DNA of 64,000 nt from Tupaia tana (Eukaryota; Chordata; Mammalia; Scandentia; Tupaiidae), in assembly GCA_026018925.1 (NCBI GenBank), contig JAKSZU010000009.1, positions 84,952,139 through 85,016,138 on the forward strand, read 5' to 3'. Position 1 is the stretch's first letter, and every line of letters starts with the position of its first letter. The notes under the pieces are model-generated. The model was not told the DNA's origin. It was given only the letters and a program-made list of their open reading frames with translations, and did no database searches. This document shows, piece after piece, positions 1 to 9,479 of this stretch. The position numbers were made by a program, and so were the translations under genes.

Positions 1-253
1 TAGGGAAAGACTTCTTAAATAAGACTCCCAATGCACAGTCAATAATCCCCAAAATAGACAAGTTGGATTCCATCAGACTAAGAAGTTTCTGCATTGCAAA
101 AGACACAGTGATTATTGTGAATAGACAGCCCTCAGAATGGGAAAATATTTTTGTAAACTATGCGTCAGATAAGGGATTGATAACCAGAATTCACAAGGAA
201 CTCAAGCAGCTCTTCCGAAACAAGACAATCAATCCTATTAAAAGATGGGAGAA

Positions 254-292
<39 letters not shown>

Positions 293-875
293 TAGAGATG
301 ACATACGAATAGCTAAAATGCATACGAAAAATTGCTCAACATCCCTCATTGTAAGAGGAATGCAGATCAAAACAACAATGAGATATCACCGAACCCCAGT
401 CAGAATGTCTAAGATTACAAAAACAAAATATGATAAGTGCTGGCGGGGGTGTGGTGAAAAGGGAACTCTCTTACACTGCTGGTGGGAATGTAAATTGGTC
501 CAATCACTGTGGAGAACAATTTGGAGATTCCTCAAAAATCTACAAACAGAACTCCCATATGATCCAGCAATCCCACTCCTTGGTATCTATCCGAAGGACA
601 GAAGAATACTTAATCGGAAAAGTGCTTGCACATCGATGTTTATTGTGGCACTATTCACAATTGCTAAGTCATGGAAACAACCCAAATGCCCATGAACTGA
701 TGAATGGTTAGAAAAACTGTGGCACATATACTCAACGGAATACTATTCATCCATAAAGAACAACAAAACCCTGGCTTTTGGCAGGAAGTGGATGAATATG
801 GAAGACTTACTGCTGAGTAAAGCAAGCCATGCTATGAAGGAGAGGCATTGTGTGTCCACACTTAATATATACTGA
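1..875 (+). pseudogene. L1 ORF2 C-terminal remnant with Cys-rich knuckle
   Basis: This encodes the end of the L1 ORF2 protein (endonuclease/reverse transcriptase of target-primed retrotransposition), here only the region after the RT domain. An open stretch (63-695) carries the L1 C-terminal Cys/His motif: C-x3-C-x7-H-x4-C, reading CWRGC then HCWWEC. It matches the same region of the better copy at 19146-22172. The endonuclease and RT domains are absent from the window. An in-frame lysine run from the A27 tract lies between the IKRWENEF and LSRDD segments, where the better copy has only two lysines. The reading frame decays after about 695, so no function is expected. Confidence 0.9.
261..287 (+). 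repeat. A27 mononucleotide tract
   Basis: A run of 27 A sits inside the L1 ORF2 remnant, at a site that is a short A-rich lysine stretch in the better L1 copy. It looks like slippage expansion rather than a poly(A) tail, because ORF2-homologous sequence continues in the same frame on both sides. Confidence 0.85.
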
Positions 876-1227
876 GTGTCTGCATTCTATGACTGAAACT
901 AATTGTCTAAAGGATATAGAAACTCAGTATATAGATGTAAATACCAGATATAGTGTGTGTGAAAGAGGAGAGTCTGAGGAATGACATTTGGGGGAGGGAC
1001 AGGGAGGCAAAGCATTAATGGCACAAAGAGGTGTGGTATTATCTGTTGAAAATATTTCATAGTTTTATCAACTGTACTAGGGAGAAATGTTCACCTGTTG
1101 AAATATCCATCTTGTAAGACAAATAATGATGTGATTGAATGTATGGAAGAAAATGAAATAAAAAAAGAAAAAAGTATAATAAAAAATAAAGAAAATAAAG
1201 AGAATAAATCATCATCATCTAAAAAAA

Positions 1228-1440
1228 AGATGAAAAGCTATTTGATGGTGATAATGTGGATAGTAATGTCTTTGTCTTGACTGACATGCATGGTAATTGT
1301 GCTGGAAAAAGAAATGTAATACACTGTAAAGATATATGTGACTCAATGTAATATAAAAATAATGATAATAATAAATAAAATTAAATTAAAAATTAAAAAA
1401 GTAGAATAAAATAAATTAAAAAATAAAAAAAGGACAAAAA
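1228..1440 (+). mobile_element. 5'-truncated L1 3'UTR stub
   Basis: About 200 bp matches the reverse complement of the L1 3'UTR at about 16985-17130, including a shared piece with TTTGATG, GTAATGTCTTTGTCTTGACTG and a stretch near AATACACTGTAAA. It ends in an A/T-rich tail (about 1350-1435). It is therefore a very short, 5'-truncated L1 insertion or the end of a second L1 subfamily, joined to the A-rich tail of the preceding fragment. I could not define a TSD because both flanks are A-rich. Confidence 0.65.
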
Positions 1441-1508
1441 ACCAGACGGTACTGAACTGTCAGAGAAAAAATTCAGATCATTTATGGTGACAAAACTCTA
1501 TGAGATGG

Positions 1509-1632
1509 TATTATCAGTTGAAGATATTTTGATCAACTGGACTGGGGAGAAATGTTCACATATTGAAATGTTCACTTTGTAAGCTAAATAATGTGATTGA
1601 ATGCATAAAAATAAAACTAAATTAAAAAAATT
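1509..1632 (+). mobile_element. 124-bp L1 3'UTR stub inserted in ORF1
   Basis: This is an extremely short L1 3' end. It resembles the terminal 3'UTR at about 1038-1140 (GAGAAATGTTCAC, GTGATTGAATG) and ends in an A-rich tail. It is flanked by a perfect 13-bp TSD, CTCTATGAGATGG, at 1496-1508 and 1633-1645. Removing it rejoins the ORF1 sequence. This is a textbook severely 5'-truncated target-primed insertion. Confidence 0.85.
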
Positions 1633-1796
1633 CTCTATGAGATGGAAGAGAAAAGAGACAACAAACTCCAGGAGATGAGAAAATTTTTCCATGATTTGAA
1701 AGTAAAAAAGGACACCATACAAAAGAATCAAGTGAAACTGTTAGAGATAAAGACTGTACTACAGGAAATAAAAACCTCTTTTGAAAGTATTAAAAT

Positions 1797-2044
1797 TCGG
1801 AACCAGCAGTTGGCATAATGTCTATGTCACTGGACTCCCATGTAGTCAACTGTGGTTTGAGTCCCATGTCCGGTGGCTTAAACTCATACCAGGCACTTGT
1901 GCATGAGTGCCCAAAATCCCAAGAGGAAAATGAAAGAGAAAGGGATTGCAGCATGGCCAACCCCCTGGGGGGTGATTTCTCTCTTTCTGTCTCTGTTTTC
2001 TGACGAGCGCATACACCCTATAGCAAAAACCTCTCCAAAGAAAA
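1797..2044 (+). mobile_element. tRNA-derived SINE copy 1
   Basis: This SINE has a tRNA-like head (GGAACCAGCAGTTGGC start, A-box-like TGGCATAATG, degenerate B box GGTTTGAGTCCC), a body with GAGGAAAATGAAAGAG, a pyrimidine-rich TCTGTCTC stretch, a conserved CCCTATAGCAAAAACCTC near the 3' end, and an A-rich tail. It is flanked by a 12-bp TSD, AAAGTATTAAAA (1784-1795 and 2045-2056). It is inserted in the ORF1 coiled-coil region of the old L1. Confidence 0.9.
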
Positions 2045-2420
2045 AAAGTATTAAAAGCCAATTAGATCATGTGAAGATCGAATCTCAGATGTAGAAGACA
2101 AAATCTTTGACCTATAAAAATTTACCAAAAATTGGAGAAAATAATTCCCCCCAAAATCAGGATAATATGTGAGAAATACTATACTCCATTAAACGTCCAA
2201 ACATGTGAATAATTGGAATACCAGAAGGTGAAGAAATTAGTAAGGTCATTGAAAATCTATTCCATGAAATCCTGGAAGAAAATTTTCCAAGTCTAGAGGA
2301 GCACTCAAGCATCCAGAATCAAGAAATACAAAGGACCCAAAATAAAATCAACCCAAGTAGATCCGCTCAATGGAACCTCATAGCCAGACTGGCCAAAACC
2401 ATAGATAAAGACAAGATACT

Positions 2421-2690
2421 GGGACCAGCATTTGTCATAATAGTTATGTTGCTGGACTCCCATGTAGTCGACCATGGTTCGAGTCCCAGACCCGGTGGCT
2501 TAAACTCATGCCAGGCATGTGTGCATGCCATGCCCAAGATTTTGAGAGGAGAATGGAGGAGAGAGGATTGAGGTGTGGCCATCCTCCCGGGGGGGGTGTG
2601 ATTTCTCACTTTGTGTTTCTCTGTCTCTCTCTATCTTTCTGGTGAGCGCACGTGCCCTATAGCAAAAACCTTTCTAACAACAACAAAATG
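2421..2690 (+). mobile_element. tRNA-derived SINE copy 2
   Basis: Same family as the other eight SINEs. The B box here is the best match to the Pol III consensus, GGTTCGAGTCCC near 2477. It ends in a CAA-rich tail. The flanking 8-bp TSD is AAGATACT (2413-2420 and 2691-2698). It interrupts the C-terminal domain of the old ORF1. Confidence 0.9.
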
Positions 2691-2834
2691 AAGATACTAA
2701 AATTGGCAAGAAAGGAACGTCAAGTTACTTAGAAAGATTATCTCATCAGGCTAACATCGACCTTTAAACAGAAACAATGCAAGCAAGAAAAGAATGGGAA
2801 AATATATTCATAGTGTTAAGAGAGAAGCAATTTC

Positions 2835-3114
2835 GGGACCAGCAGTTAGCATAATGGCTATGTCGCTGGACTCCCATGTAGTAGACCACAGTTTGCGTCC
2901 CGGACCAGGTGGCTTAAAACTCACGCCGGGCGCATGTGCGCACGTGCCCAAGATCCTGAGAGGAGAATGGAGGAGAAGGGATGGCAGCATGGCCATCCCC
3001 CCTGGGGGGTGATTTCTCGCTTTGTATCTCTCTGTCTCTCTCTGTCTGTCTGGCGAGCACATGTGCCCTATAGCAAAAAAAACCTCTCCAAAAAAAAAAA
3101 GAAAAGAAAAAAAA
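2835..3114 (+). mobile_element. tRNA-derived SINE copy 3
   Basis: This starts GGGACCAGCAGTTAGC, has the tRNA head, the GGAGAATGGAGGAGAAGG body, the CTGTCTCTCTGTC tract and a mixed A/G tail. A perfect 17-bp TSD, AAGAGAGAAGCAATTTC, lies at 2818-2834 and 3115-3131. It is inserted in ORF1 of the old L1. Confidence 0.92.
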
Positions 3115-3298
3115 AAGAGAGAAGCAATTTCAACCAAGATTATTATATCTAGCAAGATTATCCTTCATATGGGAAAAAAAGATAAAAATCTCCAATAAAC
3201 AAAATCTGAATTTACAAATACCAAATCAGTTCTTCAAGAAATTCTGAAGAGTTCTGTACCAGGAAACCTTAAGAGACAGACAGAAACAAGAGCATAAG

Positions 3299-3581
3299 AG
3301 ACCAGCAGATGGCATAATAGTTACATCGCTGGGCTCCCATGTAGTCGATCATGATTTAAAGTCCCAGACCTGGTGGTTTAAAACTCATGCTGGGTGCATG
3401 TGTATGTGTTTCCATAATCCCAAGAGGAGAATGGAACAGAAGGAATTGTACTGTAGTCATCCCCCAGCAGGTGATTTCTTCCTTTCTGTCTCTCTGTCTG
3501 GTGAGCACATGCACCCTATAAGAAAAAAACTCTCTTTCTCTAAAAAAAAAAAGAAAGAAAGAAAGAAAAAGAAAGAAGAAA

Positions 3582-3627
<46 letters not shown>
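3299..3627 (+). mobile_element. tRNA-derived SINE copy 4 with (GAAA)n tail
   Basis: SINE head and body as in the other copies. The tail has grown into a GAAA/AAAG microsatellite (about 3541-3630). The TSD is imperfect: AGAGCATAA (3290-3298) against AGAGAATAA (3628-3636). It lies in the ORF1-ORF2 spacer of the old L1. Confidence 0.88.

Positions 3628-3630
<3 letters not shown>
3541..3630 (+). repeat. (GAAA)n microsatellite
   Basis: A tetranucleotide purine tract derived from the A tail of the preceding SINE. It begins as an A run, passes through GAAAGAA variants and becomes a regular GAAA repeat at about 3590-3630. Confidence 0.9.
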
Positions 3631-3651
3631 GAATAAAAAACAACCAAGAGA

Positions 3652-5550
3652 ATGGCCAACTTAATAGTCGGGAAAAGATCAGAAATATCAATAGTAATGT
3701 TGAATGTTAAATGGATTAAATTCTCCAATCAAGAGAAACACATTGGCTGAATGGATAAAGATATGCATAGACTAAACGTGAAGGTCTGGAAAAAGGTATC
3801 CCATGCAAAAGGAAACCAAAAAAGAGTTCAAGTTATGATACTAATTTCAGAAAAACAGTAGGCTTTAAAATAAAATCTGTACAAAGAGGCAAAGGAAGGC
3901 ATTATATAGTAGTAAAAGGGCTAATTCATCAAGAAGAGATAATGCTTATTAATATCTATGCATTCAACCCAGGAGCACTAAAAAAATAACAAGAGAGAAA
4001 GACTGCAATACTGTAATATTTTGGAATCTCAAAACCCCATTATATTCTTTAGACAGATTATCTAGATAAAGTATGATCAAAGAGGTACACAATCAAAACA
4101 ATACCATAAATCAAATGGACTTGACAGACTTCTATAGAAGTGACCAAAAAACAAAAACAAAAAAAAAAAAAAAAAAAACAAACAAAAACCTTTTTTCTCA
4201 CCCCTACATAGAACCTTTTCAAAGATTGACCACATGATAGGGTGCAAAACAAGCCTTTATAAATTCAAAGGCATAGAAACTATATCCAGCATCTTCTCTG
4301 ACCACAATGGAATTAAACTTGATACTTGATATTAATTTCAGAAAAAAAAGCACAATCACATAGAAACTAAATAACCTACTCCTGAGTGACTTCACAACTA
4401 CTAAATAATTTAAACTGAAATCAAAAGATTCATGGAAACCTGCCCCGACCTGCAGGACAGTCGAAGAGTTTCCTGGGGGAGGGAGTGAGAGAAGGGACAA
4501 ACACACACAGTGGAGACAAAACAAGGTGCTGATCAAGTCTTCTGTTTATTGAGGAAGAATGTTGAGTTATATACAGGCTGGTGGGCATTCATTGGTTGCC
4601 CAAAATGCAAATGAGAAAGAACAGTATGAGCCAATCATTGGTGTGAGTGGATCTTTCCCATTGCCTAGAAACACAACCGCCCCACGGGGAGAACAGTTGG
4701 TCACATGATTTCTGAGAAATGGTTTGCTCAATGAGGAAGTGAAACCTAATGGTTTCCAAGATGGTGGCTAGCTCAAGATGGCTGATAGCTCAAGATGGCT
4801 TCCGTATGTAGTGCCCTCCACAGAAACCAATAATAATGAGTACATGAGTTTACATAATCTATGGGACAGAGAAAAAGCAGTCAAAAATGTTTACAGCAAT
4901 TAATGCACATACGAAAGTTATGGAAACTTGGCACATGGGCAACGTAACGCCTTCCCTCACAGTATTGGGGAAAAAATCCACAAAATGCCAAGAGAGAAAA
5001 AAAATAATAAATACTAGAGTAGAAATTAGTGAAATGGAAAATTATACCAAAAATAAAAGAAAGCAAAAGCTGGTTCTTTAAGAAATAAACAAAATCAATG
5101 CACCATTTGCTAGACTAATTAAGAAGAAGAGAGAAAGGAATCAGATAAATCAAATTTGCAATGAAGCAGGCAATATAGCAACAGACATAACAGAAAAACC
5201 AAAATCATTAGAGGATACCATGAATGACTATACACCAACAAACAAGAAAACGTGGTTGAGGTGGACAAGTTCTTGACACATACAATCTACCATGATTGAA
5301 TCAGGAAGACATAGAAAGCCTGAACACGCCCACAAAAAAAACAATGAGATTGAAGCTGTAATAAATAACCTCCCAACAACAACAAAAAAGCCCTGTTCCT
5401 GATGGCTTCACCTCTGAATTCCACAAAATGTTTAAAGAAGAGTTAACCCCCATTCTACTCAAGTTATTTCTAAAGATCCAAAATGGTGGAACATTCCCAA
5501 ATTCGTCCTACAAAGCTTCTATCACTCTTATCCTTAAAATAGACAAGACA
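3652..5550 (+). pseudogene. L1 ORF2 5' half remnant (endonuclease to early RT)
   Basis: This begins at an ATG (3652, MANL) and follows the intact ORF2 at 23003. It keeps traces of the AP-like endonuclease N-terminus, the IDHMIG region (about 4225) and the SDHNG-like catalytic Asp-His (about 4297-4312). Beyond the solo LTR it continues through the linker (about 4830-5100) into the RT entry region (GFTSEF-like, about 5400; SYKASITLI, about 5515). It has frameshifts and stops, an expanded A run near 4155-4178, and is cut off at about 5550. It is non-functional. Confidence 0.85.
4441..4822 (-). mobile_element. Solo LTR, class II (ERVK/IAP-like), minus orientation
   Basis: A 382-bp non-L1 block starts TG and ends CA. 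It is flanked by a 6-bp direct repeat, GAAACC (4435-4440 and 4823-4828), the TSD size typical of class II ERVs. Read on the minus strand it has two CCAAT-type boxes (near 4591 and 4631-4643), a TATATAA-like box (near 4567-4575), an AATAAA signal (4545-4550) and a pyrimidine-rich U5 ending at the CA terminus. No internal retroviral genes are present, so it is a recombined solo LTR. It sits in ORF2 of the old L1, whose sequence resumes across the TSD. Confidence 0.85.
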
Positions 5551-5770
5551 TCTTTCCTCACCTAGGACAGAAATCCTCTAGGCTCCTGCACCTTGCCTGT
5601 GTTGGGCCTCTGGGTTCAGCTTTAGGGCTGTGAAGCACCCTCAGCCAAGGTTCTCCCCCAGACCCCAGTGTGTGTCAGGTACGCAAGTGTCTCCCTCTTT
5701 TCTTCTCTGTCCCTTCTATTTTTTTGCTTTAAAAAAATAAAACAGCTTTTCATCCTGTTTGTGCCTTACT
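5551..5770 (+). repeat. L1 5'UTR-type monomer (left part of interrupted array)
   Basis: This is homologous to the tandem units at 11139-11693: CTCACCTAGGACAG, then TTGGGCCTCTGGGTTCAGC, then CAGACCCCAGTG, then GGTACGCAAGTGTCTCCC, then a T-rich/A-rich segment with AATAAAACAGC and GTTTGTGCCTTACT. Two later L1-type insertions (5771-8912 and 8926-11122) separate it from the rest of the array. Read together, these units lie upstream of the plus-strand ORF1 that begins near 12170, so they are best read as promoter monomers of that L1. An alternative is an LTR-like element, since AATAAA and pyrimidine-rich stretches are present. Confidence 0.65.
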
Positions 5771-5790
5771 ATTTTTTATTTTTTTGTTTT

Positions 5791-6555
5791 TAATTAATTA
5801 ATTTTATTTTATTCACTGAGCATTGTCACAGCATACAAAATGTGATTTCCCATCCAGAATTTACTGCATAGTGGCTTAATCATACATGTCATCATCAATA
5901 ATTTTCCATTTCTAGTTTCATATATATATTTTCCCCCTATTTCTCATCCTCTGCCATTTCCCACCCTCCTCCCACACTATCTCAGGTGTCCACAGTTGTT
6001 TTCCATTTGTTTTTTCCCCACATGTTATAGATTCACAAAATTTCTTAAATAATCAAACTACTTTCGATAACAAGCTCTGCTGATATATACATATCTATGA
6101 ATACATGTCTGACTTTAGGCATCAAACTCTTATTAGAATGAATATACTATTAGGTAGCACCTAACTGATGCTATATAGCTTAGTATGTAATTAATTATGT
6201 GTTTTTACTATATTTTTTAATTCCAAAAAAAGCAGATTTAGCTTTAATAAATCAAAGAAATGCTAAGGAAATATGCTTAAAACTAAAAGCCAGGAAACAG
6301 GTTGAGATTCTTTTCAAATAGTAGGCACATAAACCTATTGGCAGCTCAAGACAAGACAAAAATCCTAAAAACCACAGAACAAAGCTTAGAAGAAAATCAG
6401 CAATGTTTTAGTCAAAAGTCATAAAATTCTATTTCACCAGTTCAGTCTCATGTACTTAATCTATTTTCTATTGTGGTTCAATTTTCCCAATTAAATTCTA
6501 GGATATAATATTCAACTCCAGACTTGTAGCCACAATTAAGTTGGCCACTTTCTTA
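5791..6555 (-). other. 3' region of the HAL1-like element, no ORF found
   Basis: An A/T-rich stretch with no usable ORF on either strand and no similarity I can see to ORF2. It contains CCTCCTCCCACACTATCTC-type pyrimidine tracts (plus strand) near 5955-5990. It is best explained as the 3'UTR of the minus-strand ORF1-only element; a deleted ORF2 plus unrelated sequence is the alternative. Confidence 0.55.
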
Positions 6556-6589
6556 GTTTTTGAACTCTTCTTTCTGTGTGACTGTATTT

Positions 6590-7825
6590 AATTTTCCTGG
6601 TATTGCACTCCCTTGAGAACTTCTTGGAGATCTGATCTGGTGCTGGTAAATTCTTTCAGGTTTTGTTTATCTGAGAATGTTCTTGTCTTTTCTTACTATA
6701 TGAAAGACAATCTTGCTGGGTATAGTATTCTTGGTTGAAATTGTTTTTCCCTTAACACTTTGAATTTATTTTCCCATTCTTTCCTCACCCACATTCTTTC
6801 GGATGAGAGATCTGCTGTCAACCTGATGGGATATCCTTTGTAGGTGACTTGCCATTTTTCTCTTGCCAATCTTAATATCTTGTCTTTGTCTGTGGTTTTG
6901 GTCAATCTGGCTAGAATGCCCCTTGGAGAAGATCTTCTTAGGTTGATTTTATTGTGGGTTCTTTGCATTTCTTGTGACTGGATCTTTGAATGCCTCTATA
7001 GGTTTGGAAGGTTTTCTTGCAGGATTTCATGAAATAGATAGTGAAGGCCCTTATGAGTCTCTTCCCCTTCTGGAATATCAATTATCAGTATGTTTGGACA
7101 TTTAATGGTACCTAGTATTTCTCATATAGTATTCTCTCTTTTTTTTTTTTGGCAATTTTCTCATTCATTATGGTAGATTTTTCTAGGCCACCGATTCTTC
7201 TTCTAAAACCGAGATTTGATTTTCAATATGATCTAGTCTGCTTTTAATACTCTCAAGAGAGGTTTTGACTTCCTGTATATAGGCTTTATCTATTTGATTC
7301 TATTTTTTTTTTTTTTTTTGAGAGGTTTTTCGCTATAGGGCGCGTGCGCTCGCCAGACAGACAGAGAGAGACATAGAGACAGAAAGCGAGAAATCACCCC
7401 CCAGGGGGGATGGTCACGCCGCAATCCCTTCTCCTCCATTCTCCTCTCGGGATCTTGGGCACGCACGCACACGCGCCCGGCGTGAGTTGTAAGCCACCGG
7501 GTCCGAGACGCGAACCGCGGTCGACTACGTGGGAGTCCAGCGACATAGCCATTACGCTAACTGCTGGTTCCCTATTTGATTCTATTTTTATAGTGTGAAT
7601 TTCCTTTTAGATCTTGAAAGAATTTCCTCACTTCCTGAAGCTTGTCAGCTACTTTTCCCTGATTCTTCGGCTGTTCATTCTTTCTCTTCTATCTCTGTGA
7701 GCTTTGTAATCATAAAAATTCTAAATTCTTTATCTGACATTTCCATAAATTTCATCATACTGTCTGAGGATAAAAAAGGAGTTATTATTTTTCCTTGGAG
7801 GAGAAATATTTTCTTGTTTTTCCAT
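6590..7825 (-). pseudogene. L1/HAL1 ORF1 remnant, minus strand
   Basis: Decayed ORF1 (RNA-binding nucleocapsid-like protein). The clearest part is a 90-residue open stretch (6968-6696) covering the C-terminal domain: RRSSPRGILARL, REKWQVTYKGYPIRLT, RKEWENKFKVLREKQFQPRI, ARLSFI. The upstream RRM (IPEGEE-like, about 7065-7080) and coiled coil (about 7180-7300 and 7590-7760) are out of frame. The start lies near 7825 (MEKQENISP-like). A SINE (7308-7571) splits the coiled-coil region. No intact protein is possible. Confidence 0.8.
7308..7571 (-). mobile_element. tRNA-derived SINE copy 5, young and CpG-rich
   Basis: Complete SINE on the minus strand: starts GGGAACCAGCAGTTAGCG, has the tRNA head with many intact CpGs, then the AGGAGAATGGAGGAGAAGG body, TCTGTCTC tract, CCCTATAGCGAAAAACCTC and a T-run (A tail). 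Perfect 18-bp TSD CTATTTGATTCTATTTTT at 7290-7307 and 7572-7589. Very similar to the copy at 9874-10146, suggesting a recent source. Confidence 0.95.
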
Positions 7826-7829
7826 ATTT

Positions 7830-8530
7830 CTTGTCACCCTGCAGTGATTTCTAGTCATCTGATGAATGGTGCATTTCTTCCTAATTCTTGAAGTTCAATC
7901 TGAGTGTGAGAGGCATGCAGGAGGAGGTAATCTGCAATTTCTCTTCTGTTCCCTTCTCACTCTTTGTGCATCAGAATCAGTGGGAATAGAAGAATATTCT
8001 GACCCTAATTGTATTCAGATATTTAAATTATGTTCACTTGGACCTGTCTAGACACTTAGTGTGTAGAGGCTGAGAAGACAATGAGTAAAGGTAAAGAAAA
8101 AGAAAAGAATTAGAGAAAAGGAAAAAAGAAAATATTAAAGAAAAAGAAAAAAGGGTAATAAAAAATATAGATTTGGGGAACCAGCAGTTAGCGTAATGGC
8201 TGTGTCGCTGGACTCCCACGTAGTCGACCGTGGTTCACGTCCTGGTGGCTTAAAACTCACACCGGGCGCATGTGCATGCGTGCCCAAGATCCCAAGAGGA
8301 TAATGGAGGAGAAGGGATTGTGGCGTGACCATTCCCCCTGGGGGGTGATTTCTTGCTTTCTGTCTCTATGTCTCTCTCTGTCTGCCTGGCGAGTGCATGC
8401 GCCCTAGAGCAAAAACCTCTCCAAAAAACAAAAGAAAAAGAATATAGATTTTAATTTTATAAAGGAAAAATTAAAAACCGCGAGACATGCAAGGGTGCCA
8501 CATGAAAGCAATATTTCACAGCTGAAGTTC
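7830..8530 (-). other. 5'UTR tether of the HAL1-like element
   Basis: The non-coding region between ORF1 and the upstream tandem repeats. It shares, in the same sense, the block around GGACCTGTCTAG (plus strand 8040-8051) with the 5'UTR of the near-intact L1 (24257-24268), preceded in both by TTTCAGATAT-like sequence and followed by an A/G-rich stretch. This marks it as an L1-type 5'UTR. A plus-strand SINE (8175-8440) interrupts it. Confidence 0.65.
8175..8440 (+). mobile_element. tRNA-derived SINE copy 6
   Basis: Starts GGGGAACCAGCAGTTAGCG. It has the A box, but the stretch after the B box (normally CCCGGACCCGG) is shortened to GTCCTGGTGGC. Body and tail are as in the other copies. An 11-bp TSD, AATATAGATTT, lies at 8164-8174 and 8441-8451. 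Inserted in the 5'UTR tether of the HAL1-like element. Confidence 0.92.
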
Positions 8531-8910
8531 GGGATCCATGTGGAGATGAGCCTGGGAATATGTCTTTCCTAAACCAAATGGAGAAAACCCCTATTAGCAC
8601 AATAAAGGGGCTTGAGAGCCCAGAGGATACTTTACCTTAAAAAAATTTAAAAAATAAAAGACTCAAGGAGACACAGAGAGACAGAGAAATGGAGAGAAAG
8701 AGACAGGTAACACTACCCACTAGAAATAAGCGAGGAAGAAGTCTCAGCAGAAAATCTTCATTTTAAGTCTCTGAAAGAAATATTTCACAGCTGACATTCA
8801 GGATCCATGTGGAGATAGGCATGGGTTTGTGCCTTTCTAGAAATAAGTGAAAATCTCAGCAAAAAATCTTCATTTTCAGTCTCTGAAAACAATATTTCAC
8901 AGCTGAAGTT
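8531..8910 (-). repeat. Tandem 5'UTR monomers of the HAL1-like element (269 + 111 bp)
   Basis: On the minus strand two units begin with GAACTTCAGCTGTGAAATATT (8910) or GAATGTCAGCTGTGAAATAT (8799), continue with AAAATGAAGATTTT, and end CTCCACATGGATCC. A third unit start lies at 8530. The 111-bp unit (8910-8800) lacks the CT-rich and T-rich middle part of the 269-bp unit (8799-8531). The long unit aligns with the 312-bp satellite (35495-64000): TTTTTTTAAGGTA, then GGCTCTCAAGCCCC, then GCTAATAGG, then CCACATGGATC, and AAATGAAGATTTTCT. Confidence 0.7.
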
Positions 8911-9479
8911 CCGTGCCTTACTCTTTTTTTTTTTAAGGTTTTTTTTTATCATCATAATCTTCTTTATATTACATTGGATTAGATATAATTTTACAGTGTA
9001 TTACATTGCTTTTTCAAAAGGTAATGCCATGCATGTCAGTCAATACAGAGACATTAATGTCCCTACTTCATCATTCAATATCTTTTCTATGTTTTTCCCA
9101 ATCATCATTATTATTATTCTAATTATTTTTTAAAACAGTCAATCACTATTTCTCATTTTGCTTGTAAAAAGACTTTACCCATCATGAAATATTTCTCAGA
9201 CCAATCCAGTTGAGAATACTATACATGTCATTATCAAGAGGTAATAAGCCATATCTGTTTCTCACTAACGTCTTGCCTCTCTATTGTTCTCTGGCTATCT
9301 TTCTCTATCCTCTTCTCCTCACCCCCCCCATTCCACACTGTCCTATTCTCGTTAAGTACTTTCACTGCTTTTATGTCCTCCAATTTTTTGCTCTCTACCA
9401 TAGAGTGTGGGTTGTTGGTATATATTGAGTGGATACATACAATATCTTTCTTTCATAGCCTGGCTTAATTCACTCAGCA

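Larger units (their letters stand above)
1..1227 (+). mobile_element. L1 3' fragment: ORF2 C-terminus plus 3'UTR
   Basis: This is the 3' part of a plus-strand LINE-1 that enters from beyond the left edge. Bases 1 to about 875 encode the ORF2p C-terminal region. The 3'UTR follows, with a G-rich stretch near 975-1010 and an A-rich end from about 1140. The 3'UTR piece at about 1038-1140 resembles the terminal L1 piece at 1509-1632. Since the 5' end is outside the window, the TSD and total length cannot be seen. The element is decayed: an A27 tract (261-287) lies inside the coding part. Confidence 0.9.
1441..3272 (+). pseudogene. L1 ORF1 remnant, split by four insertions
   Basis: ORF1p is the RNA-binding trimeric chaperone of L1 particles. 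Conceptual translation across the insertions matches the intact ORF1 at 23048-24007: the TEFRTFMVTKF-like start (about 1450), the heptad-rich coiled coil (1646-1795 and 2057-2160), the IPEGE motif of the RRM (about 2219-2235), and the C-terminal domain with KEWEN and REKQF (about 2790-3145). It contains in-frame stops, for example within 2110-2215, and is broken by an L1 stub and three SINEs. The N-terminal 35 residues or so are missing. It is non-functional. Confidence 0.85.
1441..5550 (+). mobile_element. Old plus-strand L1 with nested insertions
   Basis: This is a decayed LINE-1 running from within ORF1 (about residue 36 of the better copy) through ORF1, the ORF1-ORF2 spacer and ORF2 up to the early RT region. 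It is interrupted by an L1 3' stub (1509-1632), four plus-strand SINEs and a solo LTR (4441-4822). Most insertions have matching TSDs, so the host L1 can be read across them. It stops at about 5550 in the middle of ORF2, where L1 monomer sequence begins. Its downstream part was not found in the window. Confidence 0.88.
5771..8912 (-). mobile_element. HAL1-like (ORF1-only) L1 relative, minus strand
   Basis: On the minus strand this has a 5'UTR with two partial tandem repeats (8531-8910), a tether (about 7840-8530), a decayed ORF1 (about 7825 to 6590), only about 100 bp resembling the ORF2 start (about 6555-6450), and then a 3' region of about 700 bp ending in a T-rich run (A tail on the minus strand) at 5771-5790. 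No ORF2 endonuclease, RT or Cys-knuckle sequence is recognisable. Without its two SINEs it is about 2.6 kb, close to HAL1 (half-L1) elements. The short repeat GTGCCTTACT flanks it at 5761-5770 and 8913-8922. Confidence 0.65.

Noticed and set aside
3356-3728. Minus-strand serine/phenylalanine-rich frames across the GAAA tract
   Set aside because: They are translations of a microsatellite and SINE tail, with no conserved content.
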